Shown here: positions 49,869 to 59,303 of the stretch, one piece after another
Position numbering within the stretch: the stretch's first letter is position 1
Layout: every line of letters starts with the position of its first letter
Assembly: GCF_024609765.1 (NCBI RefSeq)
Contig: NZ_JANFDG010000006.1
Coordinates: 124,001 to 188,000, forward strand
Reading direction: 5' to 3'
DNA from: Shinella pollutisoli
Lineage (GTDB): Bacteria > Pseudomonadota > Alphaproteobacteria > Rhizobiales > Rhizobiaceae
DNA: 64,000 nucleotides
Translations under genes and position numbers: made by a program
Notes under the pieces: model-generated
Seen by the model: only the letters and a program-made list of their open reading frames with translations
The model's database searches: none
What the model was told of the DNA's origin: nothing

Positions 49869-50306
49869 ATGGCCCTTCATCTTCTCAAACTGTGCGTCGG
49901 CGCGGATACCATCGAGGACCTGCGCGACTGGGTGTCGGAACGCTCGCTGGTGGCGATCGCCGCCGGGCTGGAGCCGCATTCGACCCACGTCACCCGGATG
50001 ATCCCGAAGCGCGACCGGGAGCTACTCGACGGCGGCTCGCTCTACTGGGTGATCAAGGGACAGGTCCAGGCGCGCCAGCGGCTCCTCGACATCCAGGCCT
50101 TCACGGACGCGGACGGCATCTCGCGCTGCAGGCTCCTGCTCGGCCCGGAAGTGATCGAGACCGAGTTCCAGCCGCGCCGCGCCTTCCAGGGCTGGCGTTA
50201 CCTGAAGGAGGAGGACGCGCCGCGCGACCTCAGGGCCCTGGGCGAGGGCGCCGCCGACCTGCCGATCGAGCTCCGCCGGGAGCTCGCCGAACTGGGCCTG
50301 CTCTAG
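49869..50306 (+). CDS. DUF1489 family protein
   Basis: This 145-residue protein is of the alphaproteobacterial DUF1489 family, with LHLLKLCVGADTIEDL at the start, THVTRMIPKRDRELLDGGSLYWVIKGQ, and FQPRRAFQGWRYLKEEDAP near the end. Function is not known. It lies 54 bases after sdaA on the same strand and may be cotranscribed. Length is normal. Confidence 0.9.
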   Translation: MALHLLKLCVGADTIEDLRDWVSERSLVAIAAGLEPHSTHVTRMIPKRDRELLDGGSLYWVIKGQVQARQRLLDIQAFTDADGISRCRLLLGPEVIETEFQPRRAFQGWRYLKEEDAPRDLRALGEGAADLPIELRRELAELGLL

Positions 50307-50336
50307 AAGGGCCGCTGCACGCGCCGGCCGGAACCT

Positions 50337-50609
50337 TCAGCGCAGCTTCATCCGCACCGGAAAGCGCCGGCCCTCGGCGGCGACGTGGAGATGGATGCCG
50401 GTCTCGGGCTGGCCGGTGCGCCAGGCGCGGGCGCCGTGGGCGAGCAGCATGCCGACGAGGTCCTTCGTCCGGCCGCGCGAACGGCCGAGGCCGAGATCGG
50501 CGATGCGCATCGCCGCCTCGTGCAGCGGATGCAGCGTGCCCTTGAGCGACTTGCGCTTTTCCCCCCGCGGCCGGGTTCCGATATCGGACAGGTTCTCGTT
50601 CGTCGCCAT
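50337..50609 (-). CDS. Small conserved-type hypothetical protein
   Basis: This 90-residue basic protein starts MATNENLSDIGTRPRGEKRKS, with GAGGCAG upstream. It contains HPLHEAAMRIADLGLGRSRGRTKDLVGMLLAHGARAW, which looks like a helical pair. I recognise no family. It converges with the DUF1489 gene. Confidence 0.6.
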   Translation of the reverse strand: MATNENLSDIGTRPRGEKRKSLKGTLHPLHEAAMRIADLGLGRSRGRTKDLVGMLLAHGARAWRTGQPETGIHLHVAAEGRRFPVRMKLR

Positions 50610-50737
50610 GATCTGCCTCGTACACAATACCAAATCGAGGATGGCGGCAGGCCTTCACGCGGTCTCCGCCTGCCTTGCCCCGCGTCCGCCGGTACGCGAT
50701 ACCGGTCCGGCGACGTCTCGGGGCAGGGCCTTTCGTC

Positions 50738-52213
50738 TTACTGCTGGCTCGCCCAGCAGCCGAAGCCCTTGCGCTTCAGCGTCTTGCAGGCCGCCGTGGC
50801 GCGGTCCTGGCTCTCGAAGCCGCCGAAGCGGGCGCGGATGAGCCCGGCATGGGCGACCGTGAAGGGTTTGGCGCCCGAGAGGACCTTGCCGCCCTGGTTG
50901 CTCGCCTTGGCGAGCAGGTCCTCGGCCTGCGCGCGGTCCGGCGTCGCGCCGATCTGGATGACCCAGCCCGAGGGGATGGCGGCGGTCTCGGCCGGCGTCG
51001 TCGAGGAGGTGGTGAGCGAATCGACGTTCCCGCCGGTGTCGCCCTGCTCGGGCATGTATTCCGGGGCCGGCTCGGGGATGGCGATGCCGCGCTGCTGCTT
51101 GAGCGAGGCGGCGAGCGCGCGCTTGCCGACGACTTCCGCCGAACCGCCCGTCTCGACGGCGGCGTAGGCGGTCGCGAGACGGTCGCCCTCGTAGCGGTAG
51201 GCCGGGATCGGTCCGTTTTCCGGCAGGTCGAAGGCGCCGCCGACGGAGGCGGCGACGGCCTGGCTCGCGACGTCCGCCGTCAGCGTCGGCGCGGCCTTCG
51301 TTTCGGCGACGAGCTTGCCGCTGCCGCGCGTCGAGGCCTTCGGCAGGTAGGCGGCGATGAGCCTGCGCATCTGCTGGTCGCGGGCGGCGCCCGAGCGGCC
51401 GCCCAGCACGACGCCGACCACGCTGCGCCCGTCGGCCACCGCCGAGGTCACGAGGTTGTAGCCGGATGCGCGGGTATAGCCGGTCTTGATGCCGTCGACG
51501 CCGCGCACGTTGCCGAGCAGCCGGTTGTGGTTGCCGATCACCTGCTTGCCGAAGCGGAAGCTGCGGGTGGAGAAGTACGCGTAATATTGCGGGAAGTGCT
51601 GGCGCAGCGCCATGCCGAGGCGGGCCTGGTCGCGGGCCGTCGTCACCTGCGCGGTGTTGGGCAGGCCGTGCGCGTTGCGGTAGACGGTGCGGGTCATGCC
51701 GAGCGCGCGGGCCTTCTGCGTCATGATGCGGGCGAAACGGTCTTCCGAGCCGCCGAGGAACTCGCCGAGCGCGGTCGCCACGTCGTTGGCCGAGCGCGTC
51801 ACGAGCGCCTGGATCGCCTGCTCGACGGTGAGCGAGTTGCCCGCGCCGACGCCGAGCTTGGAGGGCGGCTCCTTCGCGGCGTTCCTCGATACGGGGACGC
51901 GCGAGTTGAGCCTGATCTTGCCGGCCTCCAGCGCCTCGAAGGTGAGGTAGAGCGTCATCATCTTGGTGAGCGAGGCGGGATAGCGCAGCGCGTCGGCATC
52001 CTCGCTGTAGAGCACCTTGCCTGTCTTGGCGTCGACGACGATGCCGGCATATTTCGGGTTCGCCTGGGCCGGCGCCGCATAAGCGACGGCGGCGATCATT
52101 CCGGCCATCACCAGCCCCCTGGCCATGCCGGCGATCGCCTTGCAGGTGCGGGGGAGAACGTCGAGGAATACGGAACGGGACACTGGGTTACTCTTCAGTC
52201 TCGGATTGCACAT
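50738..52213 (-). CDS. D-alanyl-D-alanine carboxypeptidase with SPOR domain
   Basis: This periplasmic penicillin-binding protein of 491 residues trims peptidoglycan stem peptides. The signal peptide or anchor ends near AAPAQA (about residue 51). The catalytic motifs are SLTK, SAN and KTG (in GIKTGYTRASG). A C-terminal SPOR domain (about 415-491, WVIQIGATPDRAQAEDLLAKA...) should target it to division-site glycan. The ATG at 52213 has no good site; a GTG at 52183 behind AAGAG would shorten the protein by ten residues. Confidence 0.92.
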   Translation of the reverse strand: MCNPRLKSNPVSRSVFLDVLPRTCKAIAGMARGLVMAGMIAAVAYAAPAQANPKYAGIVVDAKTGKVLYSEDADALRYPASLTKMMTLYLTFEALEAGKIRLNSRVPVSRNAAKEPPSKLGVGAGNSLTVEQAIQALVTRSANDVATALGEFLGGSEDRFARIMTQKARALGMTRTVYRNAHGLPNTAQVTTARDQARLGMALRQHFPQYYAYFSTRSFRFGKQVIGNHNRLLGNVRGVDGIKTGYTRASGYNLVTSAVADGRSVVGVVLGGRSGAARDQQMRRLIAAYLPKASTRGSGKLVAETKAAPTLTADVASQAVAASVGGAFDLPENGPIPAYRYEGDRLATAYAAVETGGSAEVVGKRALAASLKQQRGIAIPEPAPEYMPEQGDTGGNVDSLTTSSTTPAETAAIPSGWVIQIGATPDRAQAEDLLAKASNQGGKVLSGAKPFTVAHAGLIRARFGGFESQDRATAACKTLKRKGFGCWASQQ

Positions 52214-52282
52214 GATGTTCGGTCGTCGCCTCCCGGAACGGCCGCTCGGGGCACGTTAGCCGCAACAGCGTTACCAATCGGT

Positions 52283-53065
52283 TTATGATGAATTGTCCGT
52301 TTGCGCGGTCCGTCGTCTTTTATCTGTTCCGGACTGTCCGGAGATCCGCTCGTCGAGCCAGGCCCGCGCGCGCGCCTCCATGGACTGCCACTGCGGCAAA
52401 AGTCTGCTCGAAAAGCGGTAGAGCACGGAAAGATCGCGGCCGACGTGGATGTCGCGCTGGCAGTCCGCCCCGGTCGACTGCGCCTCGTCGGCGGGCATCA
52501 TGCAGCGCACGGCATAGTCTGAGCCGTCCGGCAGCGCGGCGGTGAAGAACACCTCGTCGCCATATCCGGAATTCGCCTTGAGCCGGTGCATCGACAGGCC
52601 CGCCGGTCCCGGTTGCGGCGCGCCCTCGAAGAGGTGGCGGTAGATCGGCTCCAGCCGCCCCGACATGTCCTTCGACATGGTGCTTTGCGACAGATGCAGG
52701 AAGATCAGGTTTTCCGCGTGCGCCACGTCGTTGAAGCGGATGCGCTCGGCGTTGGAATAGCCTTCCAGGGCGGGCCAGGTGAGGTAGAGGTCGACGCGTT
52801 CGGCGATCCCGCTCCGGCGCTGCTCCTCGAAGCGGATGGCGTTGGCGGGCAGGCGCACGCGGTCCTGCCCGACGAGGATGTCGAAGACCTCCGTGCTCTC
52901 GGTATGGCCGGAAAGCGCGATGCGCTCGCCGAGGACCCGGCCGGCGGCGCTGATGGCGACGGAGAGGCCGGCGAGCACGGCGATGCCGACGGTCAGCCGG
53001 GTCAGCAGGCGATTGGAGATGAGGGGAGCGTGCTCGCCGTCGCCGGGATGGGCTGCCGCAGTCAT
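52283..53065 (-). CDS. Single-pass membrane hypothetical protein
   Basis: This 260-residue protein has one N-terminal transmembrane segment (about residues 20-44: LLTRLTVGIAVLAGLSVAISAAG). A large periplasmic part follows, with VDLYLTWPALEGY, RCMMPADEAQS and a pair of cysteines (about residues 190 and 204). I do not recognise a family. It sits between the carboxypeptidase gene and the cysteine-peptidase gene on the same strand, so an envelope role is possible. Confidence 0.7.
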   Translation of the reverse strand: MTAAAHPGDGEHAPLISNRLLTRLTVGIAVLAGLSVAISAAGRVLGERIALSGHTESTEVFDILVGQDRVRLPANAIRFEEQRRSGIAERVDLYLTWPALEGYSNAERIRFNDVAHAENLIFLHLSQSTMSKDMSGRLEPIYRHLFEGAPQPGPAGLSMHRLKANSGYGDEVFFTAALPDGSDYAVRCMMPADEAQSTGADCQRDIHVGRDLSVLYRFSSRLLPQWQSMEARARAWLDERISGQSGTDKRRRTAQTDNSS

Positions 53066-53316
53066 GATCGCTTGCTCCGTGAGGCTTCACGGCCCGCCTG
53101 GCGATTCCGCCGGCCGGCCATTCGTTACGGAGCGTCCGTGAACGGCGTTAATTTTTCGTAAACATCGATGCCCGCCGGTCCCGGACAGGGACGCGGCCGG
53201 TTCCGGGGACAGCGGAACCGGCCGCAGGGCCGTGGTCGTGGACGGGGATTGGGGGACTGACCGGGCCCTTTTCCTTCGCCCGGCGGCGGCCGCCGGGCAG
53301 TCTCGTCGTCGGCGCG

Positions 53317-53922
53317 TCAGCGAACGCTGCCGACCGCGTCGGCGCGGCCGTCCTGCAGCTTCACCCACTTGCCGGCATGCTGCGAGGACTGGCGCTTCAG
53401 GAAGCGGTATTCGGTCTCCGACCAGAGCAGGACCTTGTTGCGCATGTTGTCGAGCACGAAGTCGCCGCGGTCGGTGCGCACGGTCAGGATGGCGTGGCCT
53501 TCGCCGTTCGGCTGCAGCACGACGGTGATCAGCAGGTTGGAGGGCGAGATGCCGGCCTTCATCAGGAGCTTGCGCTTCAAGAGCACGTAGTCCTCGCAGT
53601 CGCCGACCGAGCGCGGATAGGCCCACCGCTCCTCGACGCCGTAGATCTCCATGTCGGTGAGCGGCTCGATCGCGGCGTTGACGTCGTAGTTGACCCGCAG
53701 GATCGCCTTCCAGTTTTCCTGGGTCAGGACCAGCGGCCCGCTGTCACGGCTATCGATCGGCTGGCATTCGCCGCTGTACTGCCGGCAGAACTCGTAATGG
53801 CCGATGGGCTGGTTGGTCGCGCCTGCGACCGGGATGTTGGCCGGAAGGGCCATCGCCGCCTGCGCCGCGGCGAGAGAGAGGAAGAAGCCGAGCGTCCCTG
53901 TCTTGAAGATCGTCTTTGTCAT
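53317..53922 (-). CDS. Transglutaminase-like cysteine peptidase (BTLCP/LapG-like)
   Basis: This exported cysteine peptidase of 201 residues has a signal peptide ending near MALPA. The catalytic triad is visible as Cys in VGDCEDYVLLKR, His in GHAILTVRTDRGD, and Asp in DNMRNKV. The family includes LapG, which cleaves surface adhesins under cyclic di-GMP control. No LapD-type partner is seen next to it, so substrate and control are open. The upstream 400 bases are unusually AT-rich. Confidence 0.88.
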   Translation of the reverse strand: MTKTIFKTGTLGFFLSLAAAQAAMALPANIPVAGATNQPIGHYEFCRQYSGECQPIDSRDSGPLVLTQENWKAILRVNYDVNAAIEPLTDMEIYGVEERWAYPRSVGDCEDYVLLKRKLLMKAGISPSNLLITVVLQPNGEGHAILTVRTDRGDFVLDNMRNKVLLWSETEYRFLKRQSSQHAGKWVKLQDGRADAVGSVR

Positions 53923-54330
53923 TGTGGTGTCCCCGTTTGATGGTCCGACAATGACACATATGTTTTGAGCTTCGCCGAAGCTTCGAAGTATAATTAAGTA
54001 CAAATCAGGATCGAATAAATACAAAACAAGAATAAAACTTGAAGTACATTTGATATGTATTTTAGGAGAATTCGTCTAAAATTCGAATGAATTTCCCGCC
54101 CCGACGACCGCCGGGCGTTTGCCATCCCTTTGAAGGAACGATGTTTTTCCCGGACCCGCGACAGGCCCGCGCTTTCGCGCCGCGCAGGGCGATGCGCTCC
54201 TCGGCCACGTGCCGGCTCCGCGCGATGGAGGGGAAATGCATGGGGAAGGCGCCCGCCCGAGCGGGCGGCGCGAAAGCGGCAGGAAATTTTTCGATTTTTT
54301 TATGGCGATGCCGCCGATCCGCCGGCAACG
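53923..54330. other. AT-rich non-coding region
   Basis: About 400 bases with no supportable gene lie upstream of the cysteine-peptidase gene. The part from about 53945 to 54110 is strongly AT-rich against a high-G+C background. It carries AGCTTCG-C-CGAAGCT and several TA-rich tracts, so it is probably a promoter and regulator-binding region. Near 54250 a CGCCCGC-loop-GCGGGCG hairpin and T-runs at 54286-54301 may end an unknown transcript on the plus strand. Confidence 0.5.
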
Positions 54331-54351
54331 AAAAAGGCCCCTTGCGGGGCC
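54331..54351 (-). terminator. Terminator of the PilZ gene
   Basis: On the minus strand GGCCCC (54351-54346), GCAA loop, GGGGCC (54341-54336) is followed by five T (54335-54331). It lies 28 bases after the PilZ stop. Confidence 0.9.
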
Positions 54352-54379
54352 TGTCGTCCTTGCCGGTGTGGGCGGGCGG

Positions 54380-54991
54380 TTACAGGAAGGCCGTCAGGGC
54401 TTCCTTCGACTGCACGGAGGAGAACTCGATGGCGACGCCTTCCTGGAAATGGCGGACGACGCGGCCGCGCATGTGGCCGAGCTGGACCGGCGTGCCGAGC
54501 GCCGGGCGCACGTCGATGTCGATGGCCGCGCCCGAGAGCGAAAGGTCGATGATGCGGCAGCTGTAGCGCCGCCCGTCGTCGAGCGTCAGGTCGGTCAGGG
54601 TGTTGCGCGGGGTTAGGCGGTTGTGGCGCCGGTCCTCCGGCAGGCCGAGCTCGTGCTTGTTGGCGATCCAGGTGAGCTGGGCGGCGAGCTTCTCGCGCTT
54701 GCGGTCGGTGGCGGTGAGCACGATCGAGAAGCCGGTGTCGGTGAGGGTCGCGACCGTCCCCTCGATGCGGCCGAGATGGTCGACATAGGCGATGATGCGT
54801 TCGCCGACGCGCGGGCGGGCGTGGCAGGTGAAGGCGGCGTCACCCGGCGACATGTCGAGGACCGTGCAGTCGTACTCGTCGTGATTGGCGAGCATCAGCC
54901 GGCCCGAAAGGTTCACGGAGACGCGCTGGAAGCTGCGCTGCTCGGGCTGCGGCTTCCTGGCGGCGGGCGATGCTTGCTGGAATGAGTACAT
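54380..54991 (-). CDS. PilZ domain protein (two PilZ-like domains)
   Basis: This 203-residue cytosolic protein has two PilZ-like regions. The first (about 20-105) starts with QRSFQRVSVNLSGRLMLA. The second (about 120-203) starts RRHNRLTPRNTLTDL and contains the RIIDLSLSGAAIDID segment. The RxxxR and D/NxSxxG motif is clear in the second, so cyclic di-GMP binding is likely. It could read the product of the GGDEF protein at 14638-15849, but no direct link is shown. Confidence 0.88.
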   Translation of the reverse strand: MYSFQQASPAARKPQPEQRSFQRVSVNLSGRLMLANHDEYDCTVLDMSPGDAAFTCHARPRVGERIIAYVDHLGRIEGTVATLTDTGFSIVLTATDRKREKLAAQLTWIANKHELGLPEDRRHNRLTPRNTLTDLTLDDGRRYSCRIIDLSLSGAAIDIDVRPALGTPVQLGHMRGRVVRHFQEGVAIEFSSVQSKEALTAFL

Positions 54992-55108
54992 GGTCGCGCT
55001 GCCTGACTGGTCTACCTTCCTTCAACCCTTAGACCCTCGGGGTTAACAAAGGCTTGCCGACGGGCTGCAACCGGTTGTACCGGCCTGTTGCTGCGATATC
55101 TGGGTTGT

Positions 55109-55750
55109 CTAGGCCTTCCGCGTGTCGTCCTGCCCGCGGCCGCCCTCGAAGACGCGCAGATGCAGGACGCGGCCCATCTTCCGGCCGAGAAGGTCGGCCG
55201 CCGGCCGGACGCTCATGACCGAGGCGGGCATGGTCGCGTGCGGGTGGCGGCCGGGGACGCTGGCGGCGTCGATCGCCGAGACGGCGGACAGCGTCATGTG
55301 GCGGAAGGCCGACAGCGGCTGCGCCTGGCCGGGCAGGGGCGCGAAGGCGCCGATGATCCGGTCGGCGATCCTGCCCTTCGTGGCGAGCGGCAGCAGGACG
55401 ATCTCGACGTCCGTCACCTCCAGCGCGCCGTCGACCGCCTCGACGAGGAGGACGGCCGGCGTGCGGTGGGCCATGACGTTCTCGCCGACGCGGGCGATGC
55501 GGTTGCGCTGGTCGGCGGGAAAGAGGGCGTCGAAGCGGCCGCCCTTCAGCTCGCGCCCGAACTGCGCGCAGAGCCGCGTTCCGGCAAGCCGGAAGCGCGG
55601 GTCGGAGGCGGCGCTGTGCTCCAGGATGAAGAGGTCCGGCAGGATGCGGGCGAGGTCGGCGGGCTCGATGTCGCTGCGCAGCGGCACGGGGCGGCTGCCG
55701 CGCCGCCGCGTCCAGTATTCGTAAAGTGCCGTCGCCGCTTTCGTCTGCAT
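55109..55750 (-). CDS. PAS domain protein (PAS_5 type)
   Basis: This 213-residue protein resembles the PAS_5 family of alphaproteobacteria. Its core is EYWTRRRGSRPVPLRSDIEPADLARILPDLFILEH, followed by FRLAGTRLCAQFGRELKGG. No output domain is attached. The start at 55750 has GAGCGGA upstream; an upstream in-frame ATG at 55786 would add 12 residues. It precedes a 290-base region and is divergent from the rhomboid gene. Confidence 0.8.
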   Translation of the reverse strand: MQTKAATALYEYWTRRRGSRPVPLRSDIEPADLARILPDLFILEHSAASDPRFRLAGTRLCAQFGRELKGGRFDALFPADQRNRIARVGENVMAHRTPAVLLVEAVDGALEVTDVEIVLLPLATKGRIADRIIGAFAPLPGQAQPLSAFRHMTLSAVSAIDAASVPGRHPHATMPASVMSVRPAADLLGRKMGRVLHLRVFEGGRGQDDTRKA

Positions 55751-56040
55751 TCCGCTCGCCCATGCCTTTCCGTGCCATTCCGGCACGAAATCGGCGCCGG
55801 AGAGGGTCTTTGCCGTTGGAGGAGCGAGTTTCGTGCCAGTTCCCCGTTAAGGTTAAGGATCGGTTTCGATTGTCCGCCGCGGCCCGCCGTGGCACAGGAA
55901 GGCGACCGTCCGAGAGGAACGGTTCAGCATAGTGACTGTGGTCCCGGGGATTGGGGGCACCGGCCGTCGGCGGAAGCTGCACGGCCTTTCTTTTCTTTGT
56001 ATAAGCGCGATTCGTGTTTCTGGATTTGATGGATCGGCCG

Positions 56041-56778
56041 ATGAGCGACAGCGGGGCAAACGAGCGGGAGGGCCTGGAAACGGCCCGCAAATACGAGCCC
56101 GCCTTCAACCTGCCCGGCAGCCTCGTCGCGGTGCTGGGGCTGCTGACGCTCGTCCATGCCCTGCGCACCTACGTGCTGTCCGCCGCCGCCGACGAGTTCG
56201 TGCTGCTGCATTTCGCCTTCATTCCGGCGCGCTACACGATGCCCTTCGCCGGGCAGGACCTCGCCTGGCTGTGGAGCCCGGTCACCTATTCGCTGCTGCA
56301 CGGAAGCTGGGAGCATCTCGTCTTCAACGCCTTCTGGATGGTCGCCTTCGGGGCGCCCGTCGTGCGCCGCATCGGCCCGCCGCGCTTCCTCGTCTTCTGG
56401 TGCCTCTCGGCCGCCGCCGCCGTCGCGCTCCATTCGGTCCTCCACTGGGGGGCGATGATCGTCGTCGTCGGGGCGTCGGGCGTCGTCTCCGGGCTGATGG
56501 GGGCGGCGGCCCGCTTCGTCTTTTCGCCGAGCGGGCGCATCAGCCGGCAGTTCGCCCATCTCAACCGGCGCCTGACGATCCGCGAGGCGCTGTCGAACCG
56601 TTCGGTGCTGGTCTTCTCTGGCATCTGGTTCCTCACCAACTTCCTGATCGGCTTCGGCCAGCTCTTCGGCCCGGTCGCCGACGGCGCCATCGCCTGGGAG
56701 GCGCATATCGGCGGCTTCCTGTTCGGCTTCCTCTGCTTCCCGCTGTTCGACGTCGCGGCCGAGGACCGGCGCGATTAA
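56041..56778 (+). CDS. Rhomboid family intramembrane serine protease
   Basis: This 245-residue protein has about six transmembrane helices. The catalytic serine is in GASGVVSGLMGAAARF, and the histidine in WEAHIGGFLFGFL; the HGSWEHLVFNAFWM stretch is the usual rhomboid H-x3-N region. It should cut transmembrane substrates within the membrane; the substrate is unknown. Starts at 56014 and 56029 are also in frame, and the N-terminus is not fixed by a strong site. Confidence 0.88.
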   Translation: MSDSGANEREGLETARKYEPAFNLPGSLVAVLGLLTLVHALRTYVLSAAADEFVLLHFAFIPARYTMPFAGQDLAWLWSPVTYSLLHGSWEHLVFNAFWMVAFGAPVVRRIGPPRFLVFWCLSAAAAVALHSVLHWGAMIVVVGASGVVSGLMGAAARFVFSPSGRISRQFAHLNRRLTIREALSNRSVLVFSGIWFLTNFLIGFGQLFGPVADGAIAWEAHIGGFLFGFLCFPLFDVAAEDRRD

Positions 56779-56965
56779 CGATAGTCGCCGGGCGGCCTTG
56801 CATTCGTCTTTTTCGTGGCGCACCATGCCCCTCGTCCCGGTTCGCACATGCCCGCCGGGGCGGCGGTCTCATTCTCCCGGAGGAAAGGGAGGCCGTCGAT
56901 ACGGCAGGGCATCCCTGCATGGGCTGTCCCGCCTCTCTGCGTCATGATGCACACGGGAGGTACGC

Positions 56966-57394
56966 ATGTATGTAAAGACGATACTGGATGAAAAAGGCCG
57001 CAACGTCGTCACCGGCGGCCCGCAGCTGACCGTCAGGCAGGCTGCCGTCTATCTTCACGAGAACCACATAGGCGCCATCGTTATCGTCGACCGTAACGAC
57101 CGCATCGCCGGCATCGCGACCGAGCGCGACATCGTCGCCGCCGTCGCCAGAAACGGGGCGGAATGCCTCGACAAGCCGATCTCGTCCATCATGTGGGGCA
57201 ATGTCCATCGCTGCAGCGAGGCCCAGACGGTCAACGAGCTGATGGAGATGATGAGCAACCTGCGCGCCCGCCACATCCCCGTCGAGAAGGACGGCCGCCT
57301 CGTCGGCATCGTCTCGATCGGCGACGTGGTCAAGTCGCACATCCGCGCGATCGAGCGGGAAGCGGACGCCATCAAGGCCTATATTACCGGCTGA
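56966..57394 (+). CDS. CBS-domain protein
   Basis: This 142-residue protein is a pair of CBS domains and nothing else. The first has AAVYLHENHIGAIVIVDRNDRIAGIATERDIV, the second MMSNLRARHIPVEKDGRLVGIVSIGDVVK. CBS pairs bind adenine nucleotides and often regulate a partner protein. The ATG at 56966 follows GGGAGG. No partner gene adjoins it. Confidence 0.92.
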   Translation: MYVKTILDEKGRNVVTGGPQLTVRQAAVYLHENHIGAIVIVDRNDRIAGIATERDIVAAVARNGAECLDKPISSIMWGNVHRCSEAQTVNELMEMMSNLRARHIPVEKDGRLVGIVSIGDVVKSHIRAIEREADAIKAYITG

Positions 57395-57413
57395 GCACAG
57401 TCCTTCGGGATTC

Positions 57414-57441
57414 GGGCGGAACGGCTCCCACCGTTCCGCCC
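57414..57441. terminator. Bidirectional terminator between the CBS and patatin genes
   Basis: GGGCGGAACGG (57414-57424) pairs perfectly with CCGTTCCGCCC (57431-57441) over CTCCCA, an 11-bp stem between two convergent genes. Confidence 0.75.
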
Positions 57442-57498
57442 GCGCCTGTTTCTATGCGATTGGGGACGGAAGGCCGGTTCCCGCTCCTGCCGGATCGC

Positions 57499-58467
57499 CT
57501 AGCGCAGGAGCACGACCTCCTGCATGCGCTGGATCTCGAAGATCCGCGCCTTGGCTTCCAGGTAGCCGCGATCGATGGCCTCGCCCGCGCGGTGGAACTC
57601 CGACAGGCCGATATCCGACAGCTTCGGATGCAGCGACAGGTCCGGCGGATCGCCGGCGAGCCTTGCGCGCGAGATGCGGTCCTGGATGATGTTGAAGGAC
57701 TGCACCATGACGCTGGTGAGGCCCAGCCTGGCGGCGCTGTCCTCCTGCCGGCTCTCCTCGATCTTCTGCGGGCTCGCGCTGTGCTTGATCACGGCGGAGC
57801 GGCCGTAGAGGTCGTAGTTGAGGTTGACGGCGACGACGAGCTGCTCCTCGTGCGCGCGGCAGACCGAGACCGGCACCGGATTGACCAGCGCGCCGTCGAC
57901 CAGCGTGCGGTTGTTGCAGCGGATCGGTTCGAAGATGCCCGGCAGGGCATAGGAGGCGCGGATCGCGGTTATCAGCGCGCCGCTGTTGATCCAGACCTCG
58001 TGGCCGCTGTTGACCTCGGTCGCCACCGCGACGAAGGGGCGGTCGAGCTCCTCGATCGACAGGTTCTCCAGATGCTCCTGCATGCGCTTCGTCAGCCGCA
58101 TGCCGCCGAACAGGCCGGAGCCGCGGATGGTGAAATCGAGGAGGCTGGCGATCCGCCGCATGGTGAGCGAGCGGGCGAAGGTCTCCAGCTCGTCGAGCTT
58201 TCCCGCGAGGTAGCAGCCGCCGACCAGCGCGCCGATGGAGGTGCCGGCGATCATGCTGACCTCGATGCCTTCCTCTTCGAGCGCGCGCAGGACGCCGATA
58301 TGGGCCCAGCCGCGGGCGGCACCCCCGCCGAGCGCGAGCGCGATCTTCGCCTTGCGCGGCGGTTGCGGGGTAGGGGCGGGAATGTGGGACATGTCGTTCA
58401 TGGAAGGGCCGCCGGGGTCGGATGCATCCGCCGTTACGAGACTACGATTGAAATTCCAGTTCAGCAT
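57499..58467 (-). CDS. Patatin-like phospholipase (RssA-like)
   Basis: This 322-residue protein belongs to the patatin family. The oxyanion motif GGGAARGWAHIG, the nucleophile GTSIG and the catalytic aspartate in VDGALVNPVP are intact, so it is probably an active lipid acyl hydrolase. An N-terminal polar stretch of about 35 residues precedes the domain. The ATG at 58467 has GGAGG upstream, while the longer open frame does not. Confidence 0.9.
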   Translation of the reverse strand: MLNWNFNRSLVTADASDPGGPSMNDMSHIPAPTPQPPRKAKIALALGGGAARGWAHIGVLRALEEEGIEVSMIAGTSIGALVGGCYLAGKLDELETFARSLTMRRIASLLDFTIRGSGLFGGMRLTKRMQEHLENLSIEELDRPFVAVATEVNSGHEVWINSGALITAIRASYALPGIFEPIRCNNRTLVDGALVNPVPVSVCRAHEEQLVVAVNLNYDLYGRSAVIKHSASPQKIEESRQEDSAARLGLTSVMVQSFNIIQDRISRARLAGDPPDLSLHPKLSDIGLSEFHRAGEAIDRGYLEAKARIFEIQRMQEVVLLR

Positions 58468-58817
58468 GCCGGACCTCCGTCGAAAAGAGGAATTCGCATC
58501 GCGACAAACGGTTCCTCCTCCGCCTTCCTGCCGGGATGATAACCCGGACGAAGGACCGCGGGGATGACCGGGGGAACAGCGTCGACGCGCATGGCGCGGC
58601 GGTCCGGTGCGTCTTTCCGTCGGAGAAGGGCAGGCGCCCGCGGGATCGTTTCCCCTTCCGGGGCGGTGCCTGAACCGGTCGTGACGCACGAGAGCGATGG
58701 GGTTCCATGTCCTGATCCGCACGGCAGGGAAAGCTCTGCCATGCGGCCATTAGGCGCGCCCACCCGTTGCGATTTGATGAATCCGTGCCGAAATCGGACG
58801 GATCGGCCTCGGCAGGG
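58468..58817. other. Intergenic region upstream of the patatin gene
   Basis: I see no supportable gene in these 350 bases. The region should hold the promoter of the patatin gene and the 3' end of the hisI transcript. Several short GC-rich inverted repeats are present but none forms a clear terminator. Confidence 0.4.
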
Positions 58818-59270
58818 TTAAGATTTGCCGTAGATCTCGGCCGGATCGAACTGCGGCGCCGCACCGGTGATGGTAAGCCGCGCGCCCTCGGGGGCCACCG
58901 AGACCGTGCGGTAGAAGCAGGAGCGGCGGCCGGTGTGGCAGGTGGCGTCGTGGCCGGCGACGGAGACCTTCAGCCAGACGGCGTCCTGGTCGCAGTCCGT
59001 GCGCAGCTCCTCGACCGTCTGGAGGTTGCCGGAGGTCTCGCCCTTCTTCCACAGCGCCCTGCGCGAGCGGCTCCAGTAATGGGCGATGCCGGTCTCGATG
59101 GTGAGCGCCAGCGCCTCGGCGTTCATGTGCGCGACCATCAGCAGCTCGCCGTCCTTCGCGTCCGTCACGACGGCCGTCACCAGGCCGTCGGCGTCGAAGC
59201 GCGGCGTGAAGGCCGCGCCCGTTTCCAGTTCGCTCTTGTCCTGCGGCGGGGGAGGAAAGGTGATCGGCAT
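58818..59270 (-). CDS. hisI: Phosphoribosyl-AMP cyclohydrolase
   Basis: This 150-residue enzyme opens the PR-AMP ring in histidine biosynthesis. The HisI motifs are [18 protein letters not shown] and [14 protein letters not shown] with metal-binding aspartates, and [13 protein letters not shown] with the cysteines. It is the single-domain form without HisE. The ATG at 59270 is preferred over the GTG at 59285. It follows folE by 33 bases. Confidence 0.95.
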   Translation of the reverse strand: MPITFPPPPQDKSELETGAAFTPRFDADGLVTAVVTDAKDGELLMVAHMNAEALALTIETGIAHYWSRSRRALWKKGETSGNLQTVEELRTDCDQDAVWLKVSVAGHDATCHTGRRSCFYRTVSVAPEGARLTITGAAPQFDPAEIYGKS

Positions 59271-59303
59271 GGCGCTCGGCTCCACTGCCGGAGCCGCTTC
59301 GGC

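Noticed and set aside
54087-54566. Possible plus-strand gene overlapping the PilZ terminator and 3' end
   Set aside because: The translation has no domain, starts in an AT-rich regulatory stretch and contradicts the terminator and coding sequence on the other strand.
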